From Croceicoccus gelatinilyticus (GTDB taxonomy: Bacteria > Pseudomonadota > Alphaproteobacteria > Sphingomonadales > Sphingomonadaceae), in the NCBI RefSeq assembly GCF_018398395.1, contig NZ_JAHCBF010000001.1, forward strand, positions 186,001-250,000: 64,000 bases of DNA. Reading direction: 5' to 3'. A program made the position numbers and the translations under genes. Positions 52,015-60,027 of this stretch are shown piece after piece (position 1 is the first letter of the stretch; every line of letters begins with the position of its first letter). A model generated the notes under the pieces. The model had not been told where the DNA came from. It did no database searches and saw only the letters and a list, made by a program, of their open reading frames with translations.

Positions 52015-52446
52015 ATGGAAATGATCGACCCCGACCTTCAAGAAGGCACAGAAACGTCTGCTGGTCACATGGGTGTGACCGCCGCCATCGAGGCGATCGG
52101 CGCATGTCCGGCGGTAACCGACATGATGTCGCGCGTGGGCGACAAGTGGTCGATGCAGGTCGTTATGAAACTGGGCGAGGAGCCGCGCCGCTTCAACGAA
52201 TTGCGCCGCGCGGTCGACGGCATTTCACAGCGGATGCTGACCCGCACGCTGCGCAATCTTGAACGCGACGGGCTGGTCAGCCGCAAGGTCACGCCCTCGG
52301 TCCCGCCAAGGGTGGACTATTCGCTGACGGCGCTTGGCAAGTCGCTGTGGGACCCGGTGACGATGCTCAGCCGCTGGGTCATGGACAACCGGATCCAGAT
52401 CGAAAGCGCGCGCGCCGAATACGACGCGCGCGACGACGAGGACTGA
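52015..52446 (+). CDS. HxlR-family transcriptional regulator
   Basis: 143 aa from the ATG at 52015. Winged-helix domain with the HxlR pattern CPAVTDMMSRVGDKWSMQVVMKL...RRFNELRRAVDGISQRMLTRTLRNLERDGLVSR. Cys31 just before the domain matches the position of the redox-sensing Cys in YodB/CatR-type members. Its divergent partner is an azoreductase, the classical YodB target, so quinone or diamide sensing is likely. Confidence 0.88.
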   Translation: MEMIDPDLQEGTETSAGHMGVTAAIEAIGACPAVTDMMSRVGDKWSMQVVMKLGEEPRRFNELRRAVDGISQRMLTRTLRNLERDGLVSRKVTPSVPPRVDYSLTALGKSLWDPVTMLSRWVMDNRIQIESARAEYDARDDED

Positions 52447-53679
52447 TCAGTCCTCCAGCGCCGCCTGCTTTTCGGCGGCGATCCGGTCCAGTTCGGCCCG
52501 GCTCTTCTTTTCCGCAGCTGTCTTGAGCTGGCCGCAGGCCGCATCGATGTCGCGCCCGCGCGGGGTGCGCACCGGCGCGCTGATGCCGGCCTCGAAGACG
52601 ATGTTCGAGAACGCGCGGATACGGTCCGGCGTCGAACATTCGTAAGCGGCGCCCGGCCAGGGGTTGAACGGGATGAGGTTCACCTTGGCGGGAAGCTTGT
52701 ACTTCTTGATCAGGCGAACAAGCTCGCGCGCATCTTCGTCGCTGTCGTTCTTGTCCTTCAGCATCACGTATTCGAATGTGATACGCCGCGCATTCGATGC
52801 GCCCGGATAGTCGGCGCAGGCCTGCAGCAGTTCCTCGATGCCGTACTTCTTGTTGATCGGCACGATTTCGTCGCGAATGTCCTTGGTGACTGCGTGGAGC
52901 GAGACGGCAAGGTTCACGCCGATCTCTTCGCCGCACTTGTCCATCATCGGCACGACGCCGCTGGTCGACAGCGTGATGCGGCGCTTCGACAGGGCAAGGC
53001 CATCGCCGTCCATCACGATCTTCAGCGCATCGCGCACGTTGTCGAAATTGTAGAGCGGTTCGCCCATGCCCATCATCACGATATTGGTCAGCAGGCGTCC
53101 GTCGGCGGAGTAGTCGCCTTCGCTTTCCGCATCGTCGAGGCCGTCCATCCGGCCCTTCGGCCATTCGCCCAGCGCGTCGCGGGCCAGCATGACCTGTCCC
53201 ACGATCTCGCCCGGCGTCAGGTTGCGGACAAGGCGCATCGTGCCGGTGTGGCAGAACCGGCAGTTGAGCGTGCAGCCGACCTGGCTCGACACGCAAAGCG
53301 TGCCACGGTCCGCGTCGGGGATGAAGACCATCTCGAAATCGTGCTTGTCCGCCGTGCGCAGCAGCCACTTGCGGGTGCCGTCGCTCGAATGCTGGGCCTC
53401 GACCACTTCGGGGCGGGCGATGACGAAACGTTCGGCCAGCCACGGGCGCATGGTCTTGGCGATGTCGGTCATCGCCTCGAAGTCGGACACGCCGCGATGG
53501 TAGATCCAGTGGAACACCTGCTTGCCGCGCAGCTTCGCCTGGCGCGCGTCGAGGCCCGCCTGTTCGAACAGGGCGGCAATCTGCTTTTTCGGCAGGCCGA
53601 GGAGGTCGATGCGACCGTCTTCGCGCGGGGTGACCTCCCGCGGAACGGGAACGGGATCGATGTGACCGGGAATTTGCAT
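52447..53679 (-). CDS. rlmN: Dual-specificity 23S rRNA/tRNA adenine-C2 methyltransferase
   Basis: 410 aa from the ATG at 53679 ([15 protein letters not shown]). Radical SAM cluster motif CTLNCRFC. It methylates A2503 of 23S rRNA and A37 of some tRNAs. [18 protein letters not shown] and the C-terminal [15 protein letters not shown] carry RlmN family features, including the mechanistic C-terminal Cys. A polar insertion ([19 protein letters not shown]) lies before [11 protein letters not shown]. The tail is longer than usual. Confidence 0.95.
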   Translation of the reverse strand: MQIPGHIDPVPVPREVTPREDGRIDLLGLPKKQIAALFEQAGLDARQAKLRGKQVFHWIYHRGVSDFEAMTDIAKTMRPWLAERFVIARPEVVEAQHSSDGTRKWLLRTADKHDFEMVFIPDADRGTLCVSSQVGCTLNCRFCHTGTMRLVRNLTPGEIVGQVMLARDALGEWPKGRMDGLDDAESEGDYSADGRLLTNIVMMGMGEPLYNFDNVRDALKIVMDGDGLALSKRRITLSTSGVVPMMDKCGEEIGVNLAVSLHAVTKDIRDEIVPINKKYGIEELLQACADYPGASNARRITFEYVMLKDKNDSDEDARELVRLIKKYKLPAKVNLIPFNPWPGAAYECSTPDRIRAFSNIVFEAGISAPVRTPRGRDIDAACGQLKTAAEKKSRAELDRIAAEKQAALED

Positions 53680-53949
53680 GGCGCGCCATATAGAGACGAA
53701 GCGCACGCACGCAAAGGGCGCGCGAACCCCGCTTTCAAGATGCGGTTCCGCATCGAAGTGTATCTCCTTGGTGTTCATCGCAAAATCCGCACGACGAACC
53801 GTCCAGATGTGACAGATTTTCGACCAGCCGCATTGTTGTCTGGCGTTCATGAAACAAGGGTCGCTGGCCGATCATTTCCGTGGTCCAAGCCCCGCCGCGG
53901 GGCATCGCACCTCACGAGAGGGCGAATGAGGGAAATGATTGGAGTTACT

Positions 53950-54606
53950 ATGAAAAAGATCGTTGCAATTCTCGCCGCAGGCACCGCGTTTGGTGCGGTT
54001 GCCATGCCCGCCGCTGCAGAGGACTTCAGTGGTCCGCGCGTCGAAGCCATCGTCGGTTACGACGTTTCGCAGGCAGGTTCGGACGCCGATAATGACTTAA
54101 ATGACATGGACGACCAGGACATCGACGGCCTGCTCTATGGTGTTGGCATCGGCTACGACTACGACATGGGCAACGTCGTGCTCGGCATCGAGGGTGAATA
54201 TACCGACTCGACCGCGAAGACCGAGTACAGCGATGGCATGGACTATGAAGGCTTCGGCCTTGGCCGCGTCGATACCGGTCGCGATCTTTACATCGGCGCC
54301 CGTGTCGGTGCGAAGGTAGCGCCCGACTTGCTGGCATACGTGAAGGGCGGTTACACCAACGCGAAGTTCAACGTGCTGGCCGCAGATGGTGTCAGCGAAC
54401 TGAAGCAGGACATCAACGCAGACGGCTGGCGCGCAGGTGCAGGCCTTGAGTATGCGCTTTCGGACAACACCTTCACGAAGATCGAATATCGCTATTCGAA
54501 CTACAGCGAGGCCGAGTTCGAGAACGGCGACCTGCCCGACAGTGACCGTTTCGACATCGATACGGACCGTCACCAGGTCGTGGCATCGGTCGGTATGCGC
54601 TTCTAA
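53950..54606 (+). CDS. Outer-membrane beta-barrel protein
   Basis: 218 aa with a signal peptide (MKKIVAILAAGTAFGAVAMPAAA) and a GGAG site. The mature region is about 195 residues of alternating amphipathic strands typical of the OmpA-like/Opacity porin family (YGVGIGYDYDMGNVVLGIEGEY, YIGARVGAKVAPDLLAYVKGGY, TKIEYRYSNYSE). It ends VVASVGMRF with the C-terminal Phe needed for BAM recognition. Probably an eight-stranded barrel. Monocistronic with a strong terminator. Confidence 0.88.
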   Translation: MKKIVAILAAGTAFGAVAMPAAAEDFSGPRVEAIVGYDVSQAGSDADNDLNDMDDQDIDGLLYGVGIGYDYDMGNVVLGIEGEYTDSTAKTEYSDGMDYEGFGLGRVDTGRDLYIGARVGAKVAPDLLAYVKGGYTNAKFNVLAADGVSELKQDINADGWRAGAGLEYALSDNTFTKIEYRYSNYSEAEFENGDLPDSDRFDIDTDRHQVVASVGMRF

Positions 54607-54633
54607 GCGCTGGCCGAAGCGAAAGCATGAAAG

Positions 54634-54662
54634 CGCGGGTCGGGGAACCGGCCCGCGTTTTT
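54634..54662 (+). terminator. Strong terminator after the beta-barrel gene
   Basis: A 10-bp stem with one G-T wobble (54634-54643 with 54648-54657), a GGAA loop, then TTTTTCT. Confidence 0.85.
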
Positions 54663-55139
54663 CTATGGACGACAGGCGATGATGGCTGCGTCCATCGCGG
54701 TTGGCGCGCCAGCCAGCTTGTAGGCATCGCGAAAGAAGCGACCTTTGGCATCTCGAGCACCAACGGTCATTGTGTCGCGGCTGCGTATTGCGGCGAGCAC
54801 CGCGGCATGGCCTGCCGCATCGCGTGTCCAGGCGCTGTCTCCACCACCGGCGAGCCGGAAGCGTTTGTTCCCGACATCAAGAGTGACGACGGCATCGCGG
54901 GCCAACGTTCGCGACAGGCGCAATGTCAGGCGCGGCTCTCCGGGAGAGACGATGACACTGGCGAAGGGCTGTCTTTCGCGTGAGAACGGCGAAGGTTCTG
55001 CCTGCGCAATGGCATAGCAGCGTACCCCGTCACGAAATGCACCCCAGCCCGAATGCACCGAAACAGCCTCTGGCGCGGCCTGTAACGGCACGGCGAGTGT
55101 GGCGAGCAGTGCAAGCGGGACAAGCGACCATTTAGCCAT
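54663..55139 (-). CDS. Secreted protein resembling invasion-associated locus B
   Basis: 158 aa with a signal peptide (MAKWSLVPLALLATLAVPLQA). The mature part resembles the IalB family in layout: a GWGAFRDGVRCYAI start, a central PRLTLRLSRTLARDAVVTLDVGNKRFRLAGGGDSAW, and a C-terminal FFRDAYKLAGAPTAMDAAIIAC. It has two Cys that could form a disulfide. The similarity is tentative. It starts 8 bp inside the Gre-factor gene, so the two are co-transcribed. Confidence 0.6.
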   Translation of the reverse strand: MAKWSLVPLALLATLAVPLQAAPEAVSVHSGWGAFRDGVRCYAIAQAEPSPFSRERQPFASVIVSPGEPRLTLRLSRTLARDAVVTLDVGNKRFRLAGGGDSAWTRDAAGHAAVLAAIRSRDTMTVGARDAKGRFFRDAYKLAGAPTAMDAAIIACRP

Positions 55140-55623
55140 AGGTGATCTCGATCACTTCCCACTCCTTGTCGCCCGCAGGAAGCCGCACCGTGCGCAAGTC
55201 GCCGACACTGGCCCCGCGCAGCGCACGGGCGAGGGGGGAGCCCCAGCCGATGAGACCCGCACCAGCGTCCGCTTCGTCGTCGCCGACGATGGTGACAGTG
55301 CGGTGCTCGTCCTCCTCGTCCGCGATCGTGACGCGGGCCCCGAAGAAGACCTTGTCCTTGCTGGGCTGTTCTGCCGGATCGACGACGCGCGCTGCCTTCA
55401 TCCGGCGGGAGAGGTGTCCCAGTTCGCGATCGATCTCGCGCAGGCGTTTGCGACCATAGATATAGTCGCCGTTCTCGCTGCGATCGCCATTGCCAGCGGC
55501 CCAGCTGACGATGTCCACTATTTTCGGGCGTTCTTCGCCCAGCAGCACATCGTAACGCGCCCGCAGGGCGGCAAACCCTGCGGGCGTGATGGGATTACCC
55601 TTTACCTTTACCGGCTCGCTCAT
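55132..55623 (-). CDS. greB: Transcription elongation factor GreB/GreA
   Basis: 163 aa. The N-terminal antiparallel coiled coil (residues about 1-85) has the acidic tip GDRSENGDY, which inserts into the RNA polymerase secondary channel to stimulate transcript cleavage. YIYGRKRLREIDRELGHL favours GreB. The C-terminal FKBP-like domain (LIGWGSPLARALRGASVGD) is complete. Confidence 0.9.
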   Translation of the reverse strand: MSEPVKVKGNPITPAGFAALRARYDVLLGEERPKIVDIVSWAAGNGDRSENGDYIYGRKRLREIDRELGHLSRRMKAARVVDPAEQPSKDKVFFGARVTIADEEDEHRTVTIVGDDEADAGAGLIGWGSPLARALRGASVGDLRTVRLPAGDKEWEVIEITYG

Positions 55624-55658
55624 GCCCCTCTCTTAGCGAGAGGACGGGGCCGGGGCCA

Positions 55659-57722
55659 TTACTGCCCCGGACGTTTCCCGAGATAATAGCTGAGCGGATA
55701 GTCGCCGCTGCGGTTGCCGGCATCGGGGTACAGCGCGTCGTAATAGGCCGCGTTTTCCAGAACGCGCGCGACATAGCGGCGGGTTTCGGTGAACGGAATA
55801 TCCTCGATCCATTCGACCCAACCGATCTCGCCCTTGCGCGGATCGCCATTGGCGCGCAGCCACTTGCCGACATTGCCGGGGCCTGCGTTGTAGGCAGCGA
55901 CGGCCAGCGGATAGCTGCCGCCGAACACGTCCATCATGCGCGAGAAGTACCCTGCGCCCAGCCGCATATTGTACTGCGGATCGTCGATCAGCGAGCTGCG
56001 GTTGTAGCTCATGTACATCTTGCCCGCCTGTTCCTGCGCGGTACCGGGCATGAGCTGCATGAGTCCGCGCGCACCAGCATGGCTTACCGCGTCGGTGGCG
56101 AACTGGCTTTCCTGGCGGCTGATCGCGTGAATCATCGACCAGGTGTTGTCGGTTCCGGCCGGAACGTCGATGCGCGGGAATGCATAGGGCGCAAAGGCAT
56201 GGACCTGCGAAGTCGAAGCTTCGCGCCCGGTGATCACGCCAAGGTCGCGGCGGCCCGTTTCGCGGGCAAGTTCGGCTATCAGGGCCCAGTCCTCGGGCGT
56301 TTCGGCTTGGTAGCCCAGTTCGCGGAAGAAATAGACCGCCGTACGCCAGTCCCCCATGCGGCCAACCTCGCGGGCGGCCTGAACGATGGGCTTTGCGTTG
56401 AACTCGGTCCGCGCCGCGATCGAGGGCATCGGCAGAACGCCTGCCGGCACTTCGAGCGCGCGGCCCAGCTTTTCATGCGCAAGCTGGCCGTAGAACTGGT
56501 CGGGATAAGCAGCCGCAGCCTCGTAATTGCGGCGGGCGACATCGCGTAAATTGGCGCGGTCGGCGGCGAGGCCTGCGAAATAGAAACCCTTGGTGCGGGC
56601 AGGGGCCGTGCGCTGGCTCTTGCCGTAGATCTCGAACATTTCCGCCGCGCTGCGTGCATCCCCGCGCGACAGGGCTGCTTCGCCCACGTTATAGAAAAGC
56701 TTCTCGTATTCGTCGCGGATGCCGCTCGACAGCTTGGAAACGTCGGTATCGGGCGTGAAGGCCTGCGTTGCGAGGCGTCCGATGCGAACCGCCGTGCCGA
56801 TGTCGCCCATGGCGACGGCATCGGTTGCCTGCTGACGCATTTCGGTGACGAACGCCTCGGCATCGGTCGGGCGGTGCGAAAGTGCCGGCGCATTCATCAG
56901 CAATCCGCGCGCGGCCATGCCCTGACCGCTAGTGCGAAGCTGTCGGGCGCGGTTGTAGAGATAGCCCGGATCGCCCGTCGCCTCAGTGGGCACGGTAAGG
57001 CCGATCGAGGCCGGGTTCTGCCCTTGTGCCGCGGCAAGGCGGGCCATCAGAAGCGGGCGCGCTGCGCCGCGAATGTAGCTGATCTGGCGCTGTGCGGCGG
57101 TAAGATCGGCCTGCCAAAGCAGTTCGTCCATGCGCGCGACGTGATCTTCTTCGGAGAAGGTCGCGCCGAACATCGAATAGATCGTGGCCTCTGCCACCGG
57201 CGACATCGTGCCGCCGCGCCATGCCTCGTGCGCGATTTTTGCGGCTTCGGGGCGACCGACGGCCTTCAGGGCAAGCGCATACTGCGCCCGTGCCGTGTTC
57301 GACAGCGGCGGGTTGCGGTCGAAAAAGGCGACGATGCGTCCTGGTTCGACATACGAATCGGCCAGTGCCTTTTCGGCCTTGCCCTGCAGGTAGTCCTGCC
57401 GCGGGAAGCCGGGATACTGGTTGATGAAGCCGGCGAATTCCTCGAACGAGCCGTTGTTCTGCGAAATAAGCTGGTTCCAGCGCGTGACCGCGTAAGTCAT
57501 CGGGCCCGGACGGGATGCAAGGCTGCGCATCCGCGCCTTGTCCCAGTCGGAAGGGTTCCACTGGATATTGCCGAAACTTTCGGTTTTCGAAGCCTGCTGC
57601 GCGGCGGCGGGCATGGCCCAAAGTCCGCCAGAAGCGAGGCCAAAAACAGAGGTTGCGACAACACCGGCCCTGAAAAGGGGCGCGGAACGGATCAGTGATC
57701 GACGTTTGCCCATGCTGGACAT
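55659..57722 (-). CDS. Soluble lytic murein transglycosylase (Slt70-like)
   Basis: 687 aa from the ATG at 57722 with GGAGG upstream. A basic N-terminus and signal (GVVATSVFGLASGGLWAMPAAAQ) are followed by a long alpha-superhelical region, then the C-terminal SLT domain. The catalytic Glu is in ISRQESQF, followed by GARGLMQLMPGTA, then NMRLGAGYFSRM and PLAVAAYNAGPGNVGKWL. It cleaves peptidoglycan glycan strands to 1,6-anhydro ends in the periplasm. Divergent from dapA. Confidence 0.93.
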   Translation of the reverse strand: MSSMGKRRSLIRSAPLFRAGVVATSVFGLASGGLWAMPAAAQQASKTESFGNIQWNPSDWDKARMRSLASRPGPMTYAVTRWNQLISQNNGSFEEFAGFINQYPGFPRQDYLQGKAEKALADSYVEPGRIVAFFDRNPPLSNTARAQYALALKAVGRPEAAKIAHEAWRGGTMSPVAEATIYSMFGATFSEEDHVARMDELLWQADLTAAQRQISYIRGAARPLLMARLAAAQGQNPASIGLTVPTEATGDPGYLYNRARQLRTSGQGMAARGLLMNAPALSHRPTDAEAFVTEMRQQATDAVAMGDIGTAVRIGRLATQAFTPDTDVSKLSSGIRDEYEKLFYNVGEAALSRGDARSAAEMFEIYGKSQRTAPARTKGFYFAGLAADRANLRDVARRNYEAAAAYPDQFYGQLAHEKLGRALEVPAGVLPMPSIAARTEFNAKPIVQAAREVGRMGDWRTAVYFFRELGYQAETPEDWALIAELARETGRRDLGVITGREASTSQVHAFAPYAFPRIDVPAGTDNTWSMIHAISRQESQFATDAVSHAGARGLMQLMPGTAQEQAGKMYMSYNRSSLIDDPQYNMRLGAGYFSRMMDVFGGSYPLAVAAYNAGPGNVGKWLRANGDPRKGEIGWVEWIEDIPFTETRRYVARVLENAAYYDALYPDAGNRSGDYPLSYYLGKRPGQ

Positions 57723-57834
57723 AATAGGTGGTCCCTCCTTATCAGGCGGTGAACGGTTAACCTGCGAGTATTGTTCCTTCTTAATCAATCGCGGGTTTCC
57801 CACTGCAAAATTGTATCAATCCGGAGCCTTATCG

Positions 57835-58716
57835 ATGTTTTCTGGGTCAATTCCTGCCCTTGTCACCCCGTTTCGCGACGGCAGCGTCGACGAGGAAGCC
57901 TTTCGCCGACTCATCGACTGGCAGATCGAGAACGGCTCCAAGGCGCTGGTTCCGTGCGGCACCACGGGCGAAGCGTCCACGCTCACCAATGCCGAACACC
58001 ACCGTGTAATCGAAATTTGTGTCGAACATACGGCAGGTCGCGTCCCTGTCATCGCTGGCTGCGGGTCCAACGATACCGCAAATGCGCTGATGCACATGAC
58101 CTTTTCGAAGCGTTACGGCGCATCGGCGGCACTGGTCGTCGCGCCCTATTACAATCGGCCCAGCCAGGACGGCTTGATCGCCCACTTTTCGCACCTTGCC
58201 GAGAACTGCGACCTTCCCATCATCCTTTACAACGTGCCGGGCCGCACGGTGACCGACATCGAGCCCGAAACGGTATGCGAACTGGCCAAGCGTTTCCCCG
58301 GTGCCATCGTCGGTATCAAGGATGCCAGTGGCGACTTGTCGCGTGTCGTCGATCACCGGATGGGTATCGGTGCAGACTTCTGCCAGCTTTCGGGCGACGA
58401 CGAACTGTCGCTGCCCGCTAATGCGGCCGGCGCTTCGGGGTGCATCTCGGTCACCGCGAATGTCGCGCCCAAGCTTTGCGCGGAATTCCAGCAGGCCTGC
58501 GTCGACAACGATTTCGCCAAGGCGCGCGAGATCAACGACAAGCTCTATCCGCTGCACTACGCCATGTTCGAGGATGCGAGCCCTGCGCCGTGCAAGTACG
58601 CCCTGTCGCGCGTGCACGAATGGATGACCGACGACCTGCGCCTGCCGCTGGTCAAGGCATCGGAAAAGGCGCGCAAGGCCGTGGACGAGGCGCTGGAGCA
58701 CGCAGGCCTCGTCTGA
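57835..58716 (+). CDS. dapA: 4-hydroxy-tetrahydrodipicolinate synthase
   Basis: 293 aa from the ATG at 57835. TIM-barrel lyase condensing pyruvate with aspartate semialdehyde for lysine and diaminopimelate synthesis. It has GTTGE (42-46) for pyruvate carboxylate binding, Tyr132 in ILYNVPGRT, Arg137, and the Schiff-base Lys162 in GIKDASGD. Followed by smpB, a common alphaproteobacterial arrangement. Confidence 0.96.
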   Translation: MFSGSIPALVTPFRDGSVDEEAFRRLIDWQIENGSKALVPCGTTGEASTLTNAEHHRVIEICVEHTAGRVPVIAGCGSNDTANALMHMTFSKRYGASAALVVAPYYNRPSQDGLIAHFSHLAENCDLPIILYNVPGRTVTDIEPETVCELAKRFPGAIVGIKDASGDLSRVVDHRMGIGADFCQLSGDDELSLPANAAGASGCISVTANVAPKLCAEFQQACVDNDFAKAREINDKLYPLHYAMFEDASPAPCKYALSRVHEWMTDDLRLPLVKASEKARKAVDEALEHAGLV

Positions 58717-58811
58717 CTGTGCAGGTCGCGCAGTAGGGAAATACGCAGGAAGGGGATACGGCGCGCGCTGCCCCTTCCGTTTTCGGCGCGTCATCCCTAC
58801 ATGCGCGTCCC

Positions 58812-59294
58812 ATGGCACGACCGAAGCCCTCTACTTTCGACAAGGTGAAGACCGTCGCCGAGAACCGGCGCGCGCGGTTCGACTATTTTATCGAGGACAC
58901 GTTCGAGGCCGGCATTGCTTTGACGGGCACCGAGGTGAAGTCGCTGCGCTTTGGCGAGGGTTCGATTACCGAGGCTTACGCCGAAATCCGCGACGGCGAG
59001 GCCTGGCTGGTCAATGCCAACGTCCCCGAATTCACACACGGGAACCGCTACAACCATGAGCCGAAGCGCCCGCGCAAGTTGTTGCTGCATTCGCGCGAGA
59101 TCGAGCGTCTTCTTGGCGCGGTTGAGCGCAAGGGCATGACGCTGGTTCCCCTGTCGGTTTATTTCAATTCCAAGGGACGCGCGAAAGTCGAACTCGCGCT
59201 GGCCAAGGGCAAGCAGGCTCACGACAAGCGCGCGACGATCAAGGAGCGTGATTGGAAGCGGGACAAGGCGCGCGTCATGCGCGAGCACGGGTAA
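58812..59294 (+). CDS. smpB: SsrA-binding protein
   Basis: 160-aa SmpB, which binds tmRNA and rescues stalled ribosomes. The family pattern [35 protein letters not shown] and the [13 protein letters not shown] segment are present. A basic C-terminal tail ([21 protein letters not shown]) fits the empty mRNA channel. The tmRNA gene itself was not found in the window. Confidence 0.97.
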   Translation: MARPKPSTFDKVKTVAENRRARFDYFIEDTFEAGIALTGTEVKSLRFGEGSITEAYAEIRDGEAWLVNANVPEFTHGNRYNHEPKRPRKLLLHSREIERLLGAVERKGMTLVPLSVYFNSKGRAKVELALAKGKQAHDKRATIKERDWKRDKARVMREHG

Positions 59295-59433
59295 TTTTTC
59301 GGCAGGAAACGTGACAATTCGTGAAACAATGCGCCGAAAAGATGACCTCGTTCACGGCTTGTGTATCTAGTTCGGTCTAATGGGGGTGCCGAGGGCCCGG
59401 GCACGGGCGTCGGCTGGTTTTTGGAAAGAGTTT

Positions 59434-60027
59434 ATGGCTGAGCGGATGGCACGGCGGTTGGCGGGCTGGACGAAGTCCAAGATGCCGACGCGTGAGCAGA
59501 TGGAGCGTAATCGCTTCATCCGCCCTTTCGCGCACCGTGTACTTCGCTCCGAACTCTGGCGCTTTACACGCCGGTCCGTGCCGCGCGGCGTCGCGCTGGG
59601 GATCGCGGCTGGCATCATCATTCCGCTTGGCCAGATTTTCGTCGCTGCGCTGCTGGCATTGCCCTTTCGTGCCAATGTTCCCGTAGCGGCTGTCACGACC
59701 TTCATCACCAATCCTGCGACGATCCCCTTCGTCTGGTGGTTTGCGAACTGGCTCGGCGGCTGGCTGCTAAAGGTTGATCAGAACACATTCATCGCCCCGG
59801 TCAGCACAGCCATGCAGCAGACCGAGTTTGACCGTTTTCTTGAATGGCTGACGGGCGAAACCCTTGTCACGGCCTTCGGTCTTGTCACGCTGGCTTCCGT
59901 TTGCGCGTCGCTCGGGTATCTCTTGTCCTCATGGTTCTGGCGCTGGTGGGTCGCGCGTAAGCGGCTGCGCGTGATACGCTTGCGGCGTGAGCGGATGGAA
60001 AAGGCGCGCAAGGCGGAGGCTGACTAA
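59434..60027 (+). CDS. DUF2062 membrane protein
   Basis: 197 aa from the ATG at 59434 with a GGAAAGAG site; an upstream in-frame start is less likely. After a basic N-terminus it has hydrophobic segments (SVPRGVALGIAAGIIIPLGQIFVAALLALPFRANVPVAAVTTFITNP and WWFANWLGGWLL), matching the DUF2062 pattern, then a further TM and an Arg-rich tail. Function unknown. Its stop abuts the GTG of cckA with no gap, so co-expression is likely. Confidence 0.85.
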   Translation: MAERMARRLAGWTKSKMPTREQMERNRFIRPFAHRVLRSELWRFTRRSVPRGVALGIAAGIIIPLGQIFVAALLALPFRANVPVAAVTTFITNPATIPFVWWFANWLGGWLLKVDQNTFIAPVSTAMQQTEFDRFLEWLTGETLVTAFGLVTLASVCASLGYLLSSWFWRWWVARKRLRVIRLRRERMEKARKAEAD